Below are positions 13,102-21,195 of a stretch of 64,000 bases of DNA, piece after piece (position 1 is the stretch's first letter; each line of letters begins with the position of its first letter). Made by a program: the position numbers and the translations under genes. The DNA is from Prescottella agglutinans (GTDB lineage: Bacteria > Actinomycetota > Actinomycetes > Mycobacteriales > Mycobacteriaceae). The notes under the pieces are model-generated. The model was not told the DNA's origin and did no database searches. It saw nothing but the letters and a program-made list of their open reading frames with translations. Where the stretch lies: positions 34,606 to 98,605 of the forward strand of contig NZ_RKLP01000016.1 in assembly GCF_004011865.1 (NCBI RefSeq), in the 5' to 3' direction.

Positions 13102-15666
13102 TCAGAAACCGAAGCCCGAACGGCCTGCGCCACCGAGCGAACCGAACATGGTGCCGAGCGAACCGGCGCTACCGGTGCCGCCGCCGCCTGCGGAGACCTG
13201 GACCACCTTCGCAGCCGACACCGACGGCTTCACTCCTTCACCGCCGGAGTACTTCGCGGTGATCGTGTGCGGGCCCTCCGTGGTGAAGGTGTGGTCGAGC
13301 TCCGCGACCCCGCCCACCACCGGGACGGTGTCGCCGATCGGCGTCTCACCGTCGAAGAAGCGCACCGTTCCCGGCAGCTGACCGGCCCCCGACACCGTCG
13401 CCGACAGCTTGACCTGCTGACCCACAGTCGCGGAGCCGGGAACCGTCAGAACGGTCGACGTCACGACGTCGCCGGGAGCGGGATCCGACACCTGGACCTG
13501 CTGCTGGGTCGCCGACGAGCCGGCGAAGCCGGGCGCGCCGGTGAACACTGCACCGATGTCGTGCGCGCCGGCGGTGATGAACGTGTGTTCCAGTGTCGCA
13601 GTGCCGTTCACGACCTGGACGGGGGCGCCGATGTGAGCGCCGCCGTCCGTGAACTGCACCGTGCCCGACGCGTTCGCCGGGGTCACGTTCGCGGTCAATG
13701 TCACGGACTGCCCCGTCTCGGCCGTGGCCGGAACACTCAGAGTCGAGGTGGTCGTGACATCCGGGACCACCGGGTCGGTGACCGACACCGACTGCGCGGC
13801 CGTCGAGTTCAGGAAGCCGGCGTTGCCGGTGAACGCGGCCGCGATGCTGTGGCTTCCGGCCGTGGTGAACGTGTGCTGAACGCTCGCAACACCGTTCGAC
13901 ACCGCCACCGGCGAACCGATGTTCGCACCGTTGTCCTGGAACTGCACCGTGCCCGACGCGTTCACCGGATCCACGTTCGCGGTCAACGTCACCGACTGGC
14001 CCGTCTCCGCCGTGGCCGGGACACTCAGAGTCGTCGCGGTCTCGACGTCCGGAACACTCACGTTCACCGTCTGCACGGTCGAGGTCGAACCGGTGAACCC
14101 GGCCGAGCCGGTGAACACGGCGGTGAGGCTGTGAGCACCCGCGGCGGTGAACGTGTGCTGCAGGCTCGCAACGCCGTTCGACACCGACACCGGCGAACCG
14201 ATGTCCGCACCGTTGTCCTGGAACTGCACCGTGCCCGACGCATTCACCGGATCCACGTTCGCGGTCAACGTCACCGACTGCCCCGTCTCCGCCGTCGGCG
14301 GGACCGTGAGCGTCGTCGTGGTCGCGGCATCCGGAACGCTCACGGCCACCGTCTGTGCCGTCGACGCCGAACCGGTGAAGCCGGACACACCGGAGAACTC
14401 CGCGGTGATGCTGTGCTGACCGGCCGCCGAGAACGTGTGCGGCAACTGCGCGCCACCGTTCGACAGCGCCACCGGCGAACCGATGTCGGCGCCGTTGTCC
14501 TTGAACTGCACGGTGCCACCGCCGGGGTTCGGCGTGACATCGGCCGACAAGGTCACCTGGGCGCCGGTCTGCGCCGTACCCGGAGCCGTCACGGTCGTCG
14601 TGGTCGCGACGTCGGGAACGCTGACGTTCACCGTCTGCGCGGAGGCCGACGAGTTCACGAAGCCCGAACCGGCGATGAAGTCCGCGGTGATGCTGTGGCT
14701 GCCGCCGGCCGTGAATGTGTGCTGCAGGCTCGCCGCACCGCCCGCCACCGCTACCGGCGATCCGATGGCGGTGCCGTTGTCCTTGAACTGCACCGTGCCC
14801 GACGCGTTCGACGGCGTCACCGTCGCGGACAACGTCACCGCGGTACCCGCCACCGCCGTCGCGGGCGCCGACACCGTCATCGAGGTCGACACCGACACCG
14901 ACACCGACTGCGCTGCGGACTGCGACGCGCTCGCCTTCGCCGTACCCAGGTACTTCGCCTGCAACGAATGCGCACCCGCGGACGGCGTCCACGCCGACGT
15001 CGCGACACCCGACGCGTTCAGTTGACCCGAACCGATCTTCGTGGCCCCGTCGTAGAAGTCGACGGCGTCACCCTGCGCACCGCCGGTCACCGTGGCGCTG
15101 AGCGTCACCGACTGACCCACGAGAACCGGGCTCGGCACCGTTGCCAGCGACGTCGTCGTGGCGTCCTTGGCGACCGTGATCGTCGGGCCCTTGTCCGCGT
15201 AGGTGCCGCTGCCCAGGCTGCCCGAGTAGTGCATCGTCGTCATCAACGGGGTTTCACGGGCACAGTTGGCGGTCACCAGATAGTTGAACTCGAAGGTCTG
15301 CGACTGCGGGCTGATGTTGGGATACACCGGCCAATTGCCGGTGACCCGAACGTAGTCCGCGGCGACCTCCGGCCCGCCCGTGTTTCCGCTGACGTAGGTC
15401 AAGCACGTCGGATGCAGATCCTTCACGGCCTGCAACCACTCGACCACGCCACCGGTGCGCTCGAACTTGGTCGACACCTTGACGGTCTCGCCCACCGATG
15501 GGGTCGAGTTGCTGACGGTCCGGGTGAACTTGCTGTTGCCGTCGTTCCACGTCACCGAACCCGGCGCCGCACCGGCCGGACCGACACCCATCGTCACCAC
15601 GAATCCCGCAGCAACGGCCACCGCACTCACTCCGCCGACAAATCGGCGAATACTTCTGTCAGACAT
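13102..15666 (-). CDS. Ig-like repeat secreted protein 2 (head type A, 7 repeats)
   Basis: An 854-residue exported protein. The signal peptide (about 1-33) ends PAGAA, and the mature part starts GSVTWNDGNSKFTRTVSNS, a type A head with two cysteines (Cys88 in LHPTCLTY, Cys135 in TANCARE) that could pair. The first repeat (about 168-260) is divergent, with FYDGATKIGSGQLNASG. Six canonical Ig-like repeats follow, the middle three nearly identical (VPATAETGQSVTLTANV). The tail has GTGSAGSLGTMFGSLGG and ends SGFGF. The AGAGGAA ribosome site and leader match those of gene 3. The gap to gene 3 carries a hairpin and no visible promoter, so co-transcription with genes 3 and 4 is possible. Confidence 0.87.
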   Translation of the reverse strand: MSDRSIRRFVGGVSAVAVAAGFVVTMGVGPAGAAPGSVTWNDGNSKFTRTVSNSTPSVGETVKVSTKFERTGGVVEWLQAVKDLHPTCLTYVSGNTGGPEVAADYVRVTGNWPVYPNISPQSQTFEFNYLVTANCARETPLMTTMHYSGSLGSGTYADKGPTITVAKDATTTSLATVPSPVLVGQSVTLSATVTGGAQGDAVDFYDGATKIGSGQLNASGVATSAWTPSAGAHSLQAKYLGTAKASASQSAAQSVSVSVSTSMTVSAPATAVAGTAVTLSATVTPSNASGTVQFKDNGTAIGSPVAVAGGAASLQHTFTAGGSHSITADFIAGSGFVNSSASAQTVNVSVPDVATTTTVTAPGTAQTGAQVTLSADVTPNPGGGTVQFKDNGADIGSPVALSNGGAQLPHTFSAAGQHSITAEFSGVSGFTGSASTAQTVAVSVPDAATTTTLTVPPTAETGQSVTLTANVDPVNASGTVQFQDNGADIGSPVSVSNGVASLQHTFTAAGAHSLTAVFTGSAGFTGSTSTVQTVNVSVPDVETATTLSVPATAETGQSVTLTANVDPVNASGTVQFQDNGANIGSPVAVSNGVASVQHTFTTAGSHSIAAAFTGNAGFLNSTAAQSVSVTDPVVPDVTTTSTLSVPATAETGQSVTLTANVTPANASGTVQFTDGGAHIGAPVQVVNGTATLEHTFITAGAHDIGAVFTGAPGFAGSSATQQQVQVSDPAPGDVVTSTVLTVPGSATVGQQVKLSATVSGAGQLPGTVRFFDGETPIGDTVPVVGGVAELDHTFTTEGPHTITAKYSGGEGVKPSVSAAKVVQVSAGGGGTGSAGSLGTMFGSLGGAGRSGFGF

Positions 15667-15719
15667 GGCATTCCTCTCGACGACAGACTTCGCCGGTCGT
15701 CACACGGTGAGAAGTAGGA
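15667..15719 (-). repeat. Duplicated 5' leader cassette, copy 1
   Basis: This 53-base leader (core ACGACAGACTTCGCCGGTCGTCACACGG, first 20: ACGACAGACTTCGCCGGTCG) is nearly identical to that at 17802-17854. Both sit between a gene start and a CTTCCGG hairpin, so gene, leader and hairpin were probably duplicated together. Confidence 0.8.
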
Positions 15720-15721
15720 CT

Positions 15722-15755
15722 TCCGGTCCGAGGCCCGGAGGGGCCCCGGACCGGA
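15722..15755 (-). terminator. Hairpin after Ig-like gene 3
   Basis: Outer stem TCCGGTCCG/CGGACCGGA and inner stem GGCCC/GGGCC, with one bulge and loop GGAG. It lies 16 bases past the stop and only 56 bases before the next gene's start, so it could be an intra-operon attenuator or stability element instead of a full terminator. Confidence 0.7.
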
Positions 15756-15770
15756 GGTGAATCGAGGGGG

Positions 15771-17801
15771 TCAGCCGCCCAGCGACCCGAACATCGTGCC
15801 GAGCGAACCGGCGCTGCCGGTACCGCCGTCACCGCCACCGGCGACCGTCACCTGGACGGTCTGCGGAGCGGAGGTCGACGCCAGGGAACCGGCGCCGCCG
15901 GAGTAGACGGCCTTGACCACGTGAGCGCCGGACGTGGCGAACGTGTGGTCCAGCACCGCGACACCGTTGATCACCGGAACTGCGGCACCGAGGGGCGTCT
16001 CGCCGTCGTAGAACTGGACCGTTCCGGTCAACTGGGCGGCGCCGGTGACGCGGGCCGAGAGACTCGCGACCTGTCCGACGGTCGCCGTGCCCGGGCCGGT
16101 CAGCTCGGTGGTGGTCGCCACGTCACTGGGGGCCGGGTCCGAAACCTGCACCGACTGAGCCGGTGCCGACGATCCGGCGAAGCCGGCGCCCGGGGTGAAC
16201 ACCGCCGTGATCGAGTGGCTTCCCGCCGTGGTGAACGCGTGCTGCAGGCTCGCGGCACCGTTCGACACCGTCACCGGTCCGCCGATGGCGGTGCCGTTGT
16301 CCGCGAACTGCACCGTGCCGGCCGCGTTCGACGGCGTCACCGAAGCGGTCAACGCCACGGTCGCGCCTGTCTGTGCCGTCGGCTGAACCGTCAGCGCCGT
16401 GCTGGTCTGCACATCCGGCGTCGGCGGGTTGGTCGCGATCACGTTCCGCGCCGCAGCGGTCGACCCCAGGAAGCCGGTGCTCCCGGTGAAGACCGCCGAG
16501 ATGCTGTGGTTGCCCGCCACCGTGAAGGTGTGCGACAACTGCGCCTTGCCGTTCGACACCGTGACCGGAGCACCGATGTCGCCGGCACCGTCCTTGAACT
16601 GCACCGTGCCCGCCGCGGTCGCCGGGTCCACCGTCGCGGTGAACGTCACGGCCGCGCCCAGTTCGGCGGTGGGAGGCACCTGCAGGGTGGTCGTGGTCGC
16701 GACATCCGGGTCGCGCACCGTCACGGTCTGGGCCGGCGACGACGTGGAACCGCTGAAGCCCGGCGCGCCGGAGTACACGGCGGTGATGTCGTGGCCACCG
16801 GCCGCGGTGAACGTGTGGTCCAGGCTCGCAACACCGTTCGACACCGCCACCGGCGCGCCGATGTTCGCGGTGCCGTCCTTGAACTGCACCGTGCCGGCCG
16901 TGGTCGCCGGGGCTACCGTCGCCGTGAGGGTCACCGGCACACCGGCCGTTGCAGTGGCCGGCGCCTGCACCGAGGTCGACGTCGCCGCATCCGGTGCCGC
17001 CACCTGCACCGACTGCACCGTCGAATCCGACCCGTTGGCGCGCGCCGAACCCGGGAACTTCGCCTGCACCGACCGCGCACCCGCAGTCGACGGCGTCCAC
17101 GTGAACGTCGCTGCACCCGAACCGTTCAGCGCGCCCGAGCCGACCTTCGCGCCGCCGTCGTAGAAGTCGACCGAATCACCCTGTGCCGCACCGGTCACCG
17201 TCGCGCTCAGCGTCACCGGCTTACCGACCTGCGCACCCGACACCGCCGCCAACGACGTCGACGAGGCGTTCTTGGCGACGGTGATCGCCGGACCCTTGTT
17301 CGAGTACGTGCCGTCGCCGAGCGAACCGCTGTAGTGCATCGTCGTCATCAACGGCACGCCGCGATCGCAATCCGCACCCACCCGGTACGAGAACTCGAAG
17401 GTGTGCGACTTCGGGTTGATGTTCGGGTACACCGGCCAATCGATGCTCGAACCCTGGATCCGCGCGTAATCGGCTGCCTGGCTCTGCAGCCCACGCGGCG
17501 ACCCGTCGACCTTCGCCGACCCGTCCACGTAGGTCATGCAGGTGGGATGCAGATCCTTGACCGCGTAGATGTACTCCACCGGAATCCCGGTCCGCTCGAA
17601 CTTCGTCGACACCGTCACGATGTCGCCCTCGTTCGGCGTCGTGTTCGACACCGTCCGCGTGTATCGGCTGTTGCCGTCGTCCCACGTCACCGAACCCGAC
17701 GCCGCACCGGCCGAACCGACACCCACTGTCGCCACGAACCCCGCAGCGACGGCTACCGCACCCACACCGCCGATGATCCGGCGAAATCTTCTGTCAGACA
17801 T
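15771..17801 (-). CDS. Ig-like repeat secreted protein 3 (head type A, 5 repeats)
   Basis: A 676-residue exported protein. Signal peptide about 1-34; type A head from GSVTWDDGNSRYTRT (residue 36 on) with Cys88 (LHPTCMTY) and Cys145 (GADCDRG). Relative to protein 2 the head carries a ten-residue insertion around DGSAKVDGSPRGLQ. One divergent repeat (STSLAAVSGAQVG) and four canonical Ig-like repeats follow. The tail is GTGSAGSLGTMFGSLGG, ending the protein exactly at SLGG. The start uses AGAGGAA seven bases before ATG. It probably belongs to the same transcript as genes 4 and 2. Function unknown; secreted or surface-bound. Confidence 0.87.
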   Translation of the reverse strand: MSDRRFRRIIGGVGAVAVAAGFVATVGVGSAGAASGSVTWDDGNSRYTRTVSNTTPNEGDIVTVSTKFERTGIPVEYIYAVKDLHPTCMTYVDGSAKVDGSPRGLQSQAADYARIQGSSIDWPVYPNINPKSHTFEFSYRVGADCDRGVPLMTTMHYSGSLGDGTYSNKGPAITVAKNASSTSLAAVSGAQVGKPVTLSATVTGAAQGDSVDFYDGGAKVGSGALNGSGAATFTWTPSTAGARSVQAKFPGSARANGSDSTVQSVQVAAPDAATSTSVQAPATATAGVPVTLTATVAPATTAGTVQFKDGTANIGAPVAVSNGVASLDHTFTAAGGHDITAVYSGAPGFSGSTSSPAQTVTVRDPDVATTTTLQVPPTAELGAAVTFTATVDPATAAGTVQFKDGAGDIGAPVTVSNGKAQLSHTFTVAGNHSISAVFTGSTGFLGSTAAARNVIATNPPTPDVQTSTALTVQPTAQTGATVALTASVTPSNAAGTVQFADNGTAIGGPVTVSNGAASLQHAFTTAGSHSITAVFTPGAGFAGSSAPAQSVQVSDPAPSDVATTTELTGPGTATVGQVASLSARVTGAAQLTGTVQFYDGETPLGAAVPVINGVAVLDHTFATSGAHVVKAVYSGGAGSLASTSAPQTVQVTVAGGGDGGTGSAGSLGTMFGSLGG

Positions 17802-17854
17802 GGACTTCCTCTCGACGACAGACTTCGCCGGTCGTCACACGGTGAGAAGTGGAT
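17802..17854 (-). repeat. Duplicated 5' leader cassette, copy 2
   Basis: The partner of the 15667-15719 leader; the two differ at only a few positions. No -10/-35 pair is recognisable within it, so promoter activity is not supported. Confidence 0.8.
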
Positions 17855-17893
17855 CTTCCGGTTCGGGGTCCGGTGGGGACCCCGAACCGGAAG
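17855..17893 (-). terminator. Hairpin after Ig-like gene 4
   Basis: A perfect 17-base stem (CTTCCGGTTCGGGGTCC and complement) with loop GGTGG, placed between the stop of gene 4 and the leader of gene 3. It is homologous to the 15722-15755 hairpin. Confidence 0.82.
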
Positions 17894-17908
17894 TGAATCG
17901 AAGAAGCG

Positions 17909-19366
17909 TCAGCCGCCGAGCGAGCCGAACATCGTGCCGAGCGAACCGGCGCTACCCGAGCCGCCGTCACCGCCGTCACCGCCACCGGGCGAGGCCGGCG
18001 CGACAGCCACCGACACCTGGTCGGCGGAGGCGTTGACCGTGCCGGAGCCCGAGTACTCGGCCCGGATGACGCGCTGCCCCTGGACCGCCGGGGTCCAACT
18101 GACCGATGCGCGGCCGCTGCCGTCGACGGCAGCGGTGCCGATGACGATGTCCCCGTCCTTGAAGGTCACGGTGCCGCCGGCGCTGCCGGTGACCTGTGCC
18201 GAGATCGTCTTTGCCACGCCGACCTGAGCGCTGCCCACGGTGAGATTCGTGGTCGAGTCGGTGTTCTGGACCGGCTTCGGGGCGACGCTCACGGTCGCGG
18301 TCGCGGTGGACGCCGCGACACCGGTGCGCCCGGAGTAGTCGACCGTGATCGAGTGATTGCCCTCGGTCATCGGGGTCCACGCGTAGGTGGCCTCGCCGGA
18401 GGCGTTCACCGTGGCCTCCGCGAGCACCTGTCCGCCGTCCTTGAACTTGACGGTGCCACCGGCGGCGGCCGCCGGGGTCACGATGGCCTTCAGGATCGTC
18501 GACTGTCCGACCCGAGCGCCCGACACGGGGGCGAGCTGCGTGGTCGACACGATGTCCGAGGAGAGCACGTCGATGTTCTGCTTCGCCGAGTCCGAGCCGT
18601 TGGCCTTCGCGGTGCCGAGGAAGCGCGCCATCAGCTCGTGCGCGCCACGCGAGTCCGGCGTCCAGGCATAGGTTGCGGTGCCGTTCGCGTTGAGGGTGCC
18701 GGTTCCGATCCGGTTGCCACCGTCGAAGAACTCGACGGTGTCGCCCTGCGCGCCGCCGGTCACGGTCGCGGCGAGGGTGGTGGCCTGCCCCACCTGGGCG
18801 CCGGTGACCTGCGCGAGCGACGTCGTCGTCGTGTTCTTGGAGACGGTGATCGCCGGGCCCTTGTTCGAGTACGTGCCACTTCCGAGTGAACCGCCGTAGT
18901 GCATGGTCGTCATCAACGGCACACCACGCTCACAGTTCGCACCCACCCGGTACGAGAACTCGAACGTGCGCGACTTCGGGTTGATGTTCGGATACACCGG
19001 CCAGTCGATCGCCGAGCCCTCGACCCGAACCCAGTCGGCCGCCATGCTCTCGAGTCCACGCGGCGACCCGTCCACCTTCGCCGACCCGTCCACGTACGTC
19101 ATGCACGCCGGATGCAGATCCTTGACCGCGTAGATGTACTCCACCGGAATCCCGGTCCGCTCGAACTTCGTCGACACCGTCACGATGTCGCCCTCGTTCG
19201 GCGTCGTGTTCGACACCGTCCGCGTGAACCGGCTGTTCCCGTCGTCCCACGTCACGGAGCCGGGCGCCGCGTTCGCCGAACCGAGTCCCGCAGTGACCGC
19301 GAATCCGGCTGCCACCGCGAAGGCGCTCAGGCCGCCCACGACGCGGCGGATGTTCCTGTCAGACAT
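17909..19366 (-). CDS. Ig-like repeat secreted protein 4 (head type A, 3 repeats)
   Basis: 485 residues from the ATG at 19366 (MSDRNIRRVVGGLSAFAVAA). A longer frame upstream is leader sequence. Signal peptide about 1-33 (SANAA), type A head with Cys88 and Cys145. Three repeats follow, all of the divergent kind (VGQATTLAATVTGG; AEATVNASGEATYAW; GTAAVDGSGRASVSW) and lacking the DNGxxIGxPV hairpin of canonical repeats. The tail is GSGSAGSLGTMFGSLGG. A GGAC-N4-GTCC plus TACAGT promoter-like motif lies 235 bases upstream, and a 29-codon upstream ORF overlaps its start. It is probably the first gene of the unit 4-3-2. Confidence 0.86.
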   Translation of the reverse strand: MSDRNIRRVVGGLSAFAVAAGFAVTAGLGSANAAPGSVTWDDGNSRFTRTVSNTTPNEGDIVTVSTKFERTGIPVEYIYAVKDLHPACMTYVDGSAKVDGSPRGLESMAADWVRVEGSAIDWPVYPNINPKSRTFEFSYRVGANCERGVPLMTTMHYGGSLGSGTYSNKGPAITVSKNTTTTSLAQVTGAQVGQATTLAATVTGGAQGDTVEFFDGGNRIGTGTLNANGTATYAWTPDSRGAHELMARFLGTAKANGSDSAKQNIDVLSSDIVSTTQLAPVSGARVGQSTILKAIVTPAAAAGGTVKFKDGGQVLAEATVNASGEATYAWTPMTEGNHSITVDYSGRTGVAASTATATVSVAPKPVQNTDSTTNLTVGSAQVGVAKTISAQVTGSAGGTVTFKDGDIVIGTAAVDGSGRASVSWTPAVQGQRVIRAEYSGSGTVNASADQVSVAVAPASPGGGDGGDGGSGSAGSLGTMFGSLGG

Positions 19367-19448
19367 GCATTTCCTCTCGACGACGAACCTCGATGGATGC
19401 CCGACGGGAGTTGCAGCCCTGCATGACTTCGCGCGTGGATCGGGCCAT
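19359..19448 (-). CDS. Possible 29-residue leader ORF overlapping the start of Ig-like gene 4
   Basis: An upstream ORF starts MARSTREVMQGC and ends in GTC-TGA inside the first codons of gene 4 (its TGA at 19361-19359, the gene's ATG at 19366). It has its own ribosome site, AAGGGAGTCGGAGA before ATG. That DNA is nearly the same as the true ribosome site and start of gene 5 (AAGGAGTCGGAATGGCCCGATC). It is therefore either a remnant of a type B gene start left by recombination or a working translational coupler. No protein function is implied. Confidence 0.4.
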   Translation of the reverse strand: MARSTREVMQGCNSRRASIEVRRREEMHV

Positions 19449-19592
19449 TCTCCGACTCCCTTCAGAGCACGGTCGCCGCGGATCCGCACCAGGTGTCGTC
19501 GGAACCGCGTCTACTGCCGCCCAGGTTTCGGCCCGACTCCGCACACCCGGCTCGTTCCCTTCGGCACCGATGTGCCGATAGAAACGCGCCTC

Positions 19593-19612
19593 ACTGTATC
19601 GGACGTACGTCC
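19593..19612 (-). promoter_or_regulatory. Palindrome plus -10 motif upstream of Ig-like gene 4
   Basis: On the minus strand GGACGTACGTCC (19612-19601), two bases, then TACAGT (19598-19593). The same arrangement precedes genes 5 and 8. No -35 hexamer is visible 17 bases upstream of TACAGT. Confidence 0.6.
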
Positions 19613-19643
19613 AGGTCTGTGCCGAATCGGTGAATACACCGAA

Positions 19644-19676
19644 CGGGGCCCCTCGCGCTGTGCGCGAGGGGCCCCG
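19644..19676 (-). terminator. Terminator of Ig-like gene 5
   Basis: A perfect 15-base stem (CGGGGCCCCTCGCGC and complement) with loop TGT, 27 bases past the stop. Confidence 0.9.
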
Positions 19677-19703
19677 AGTCGATCAGAGTTCGTAGCTGAA
19701 GTG

Positions 19704-20957
19704 TCAGCCGCCGAGGCTGCCGAAGCCGCCGCCGAGGCTGCCCAGGCTACCGGTGCCACCCGGCTGCGTCGGAGCATCGGCGACCTGAATGGTCTGCGGC
19801 AGCGAAGCCGAACCGTTCACGCCCTGACCACCGGTGTAGGCGACGCTGATCTGGTGCGGGCCGGCAACGGTGAAGGTGTGGTCGATCGCGACGGCACCGT
19901 TTCCGACCGCGATGCGCGGCCCGATCGGGTTGCCGGCGTCGTAGAACTGCACCGTGCCGGGCAGCTGCGCACCGTTGGCCGAAATCTGCGCGGACAGGCG
20001 CACGGACGTGCCGACCGTCGCGGTCTGCGGCGCGGTCATGATGGTCGCGGAGTTGACGTCGTCCGGGGTCGGGACCGACACGTCGACGATCGCTCCGGGG
20101 GAACTGGAGTTGATGAAGCCGCCGCTACCGAAGAAGGCCGCCGTGATCGCATGCGGGCCCGCCGCGGTGAAGGTGTACGGCAGCGACGCGGCACCGTTGA
20201 CCACCTGGACCGGCGCGCCGATGGGGGTCGATCCGTCCATGAACTGCACCGTGCCGGTGGCGTCCCCCGGGGTCACCGACGCCGAGAGCTGAACGGGCTG
20301 TCCCGTCTTCGCGCTCGGCGGGACGGTCACCGTGGTATTCGTCGCCGTAGGCGGACGCTGAACCGACAGGTTGAGGCCGGTCAGCGGGTTCCAGGTCTGC
20401 GTGCTGCCGAAGGTCTCGACGTTGAAGGACATGCCCGTCTCACGCGGACCGGGCTGAGCGGTCGAGGGGACCTTGTACTTGAAGGTCAGCGTGGCGCCCT
20501 TGTTGATGACAGCCATTCTGCCGGCAGCGCCCATCGCGGTTCCGTGATCGGTCCACCACAGCTTCACCGCACCGGAGACCGGATCCTGCGTGCCGGGGCC
20601 GTCGTACTGGGCCGGGTTGTTCCAGTTACCGATGAGCGGTCCGCCGCGCCACACGTTCGCCTTGGCTTCCAGCAACTGGTAGCCCGCGGGCGGGTAGTCG
20701 GTGTAGTCCCGGAGGTAGCGGTCGACTCCGCCATCCAATTCGATCACGACCGTCGACGTCACCGTGTCACCCGGGAACGGGTTGGGATTGTCGATCGTCT
20801 TGGTCGCCTTGATGTTCGAGGTGGTGACAGTCTCCGACACGGGCGCCGCGGAGGCGGCACCGCTACCGAATGCGACCTGTCCGGCCCCGAGCGCGGCTAC
20901 CGCCATCGCGCCGACGAGCACCTTCGAGACAGTTCGCCGCATGACCGATCGGGCCAT
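19704..20957 (-). CDS. Ig-like repeat secreted protein 5 (head type B, 2 repeats)
   Basis: 417 residues from the ATG at 20957, chosen because AAGGAGTCGGA precedes it; the longer open frame overlaps the neighbouring intergenic region. The signal peptide (MARSVMRRTVSKVLVGAMAV, to about residue 39, ASAA) leads to a type B head (SETVTTSNIKATKTI, GGVDRYLRDYTDYPPAGYQL). This head is close to that of protein 1, including its TGMSFNVETFGSTQTWNPLTG section. Two Ig-like repeats follow, then tail GTGSLGSLGGGFGSLGG. It is the shortest member of the array and a stand-alone unit with its own palindrome-type promoter motif and terminator. Confidence 0.87.
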   Translation of the reverse strand: MARSVMRRTVSKVLVGAMAVAALGAGQVAFGSGAASAAPVSETVTTSNIKATKTIDNPNPFPGDTVTSTVVIELDGGVDRYLRDYTDYPPAGYQLLEAKANVWRGGPLIGNWNNPAQYDGPGTQDPVSGAVKLWWTDHGTAMGAAGRMAVINKGATLTFKYKVPSTAQPGPRETGMSFNVETFGSTQTWNPLTGLNLSVQRPPTATNTTVTVPPSAKTGQPVQLSASVTPGDATGTVQFMDGSTPIGAPVQVVNGAASLPYTFTAAGPHAITAAFFGSGGFINSSSPGAIVDVSVPTPDDVNSATIMTAPQTATVGTSVRLSAQISANGAQLPGTVQFYDAGNPIGPRIAVGNGAVAIDHTFTVAGPHQISVAYTGGQGVNGSASLPQTIQVADAPTQPGGTGSLGSLGGGFGSLGG

Positions 20958-21109
20958 TCCGACTCCTTCCAGAGCGTTCGCGCCCCGGGCGGGAATTCCA
21001 CCGACGCGGCGCAGTACATGCATGTGCATCCTGTGTCGACCGCCGGCCCGACCCCGAACGTTCGACTGTGTTCGGCGTGCAAAGACATCCGCGCGCAGAA
21101 CAGCTTCCG

Positions 21110-21129
21110 ACTTTATAGAACAAACGTCC
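21110..21129 (-). promoter_or_regulatory. Palindrome plus -10 motif upstream of Ig-like gene 5
   Basis: On the minus strand GGACGTTTGTTC (21129-21118), two bases, then TAAAGT (21115-21110), preceded by T to give TTGGACG. It aligns base for base with the motifs at 19593-19612 and 30230-30249. Confidence 0.6.
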
Positions 21130-21155
21130 AATATCGGAGAGTTTTCGTTACAGCC

Positions 21156-21194
21156 CGATTGGGGGTGGCCGCTCAAAGCGACCACCCCCGATCG
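21156..21194 (-). terminator. Terminator of Ig-like gene 6
   Basis: A 13-base stem (CGATTGGGGGTGG with CCACCCCCGATCG, one wobble) and a 13-base loop, directly after the stop codon. Confidence 0.78.
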
Positions 21195-21195
21195 A

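Larger units (their letters stand above)
19367..19703. other. Intergenic region between Ig-like genes 5 and 4
   Basis: 337 bases holding, in the direction of transcription, the gene 5 terminator (19644-19676), the palindrome and -10-like element (19593-19612), the leader ORF (19359-19448) and the AGAGGAA ribosome site of gene 4. Nothing else is recognised. Confidence 0.6.
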
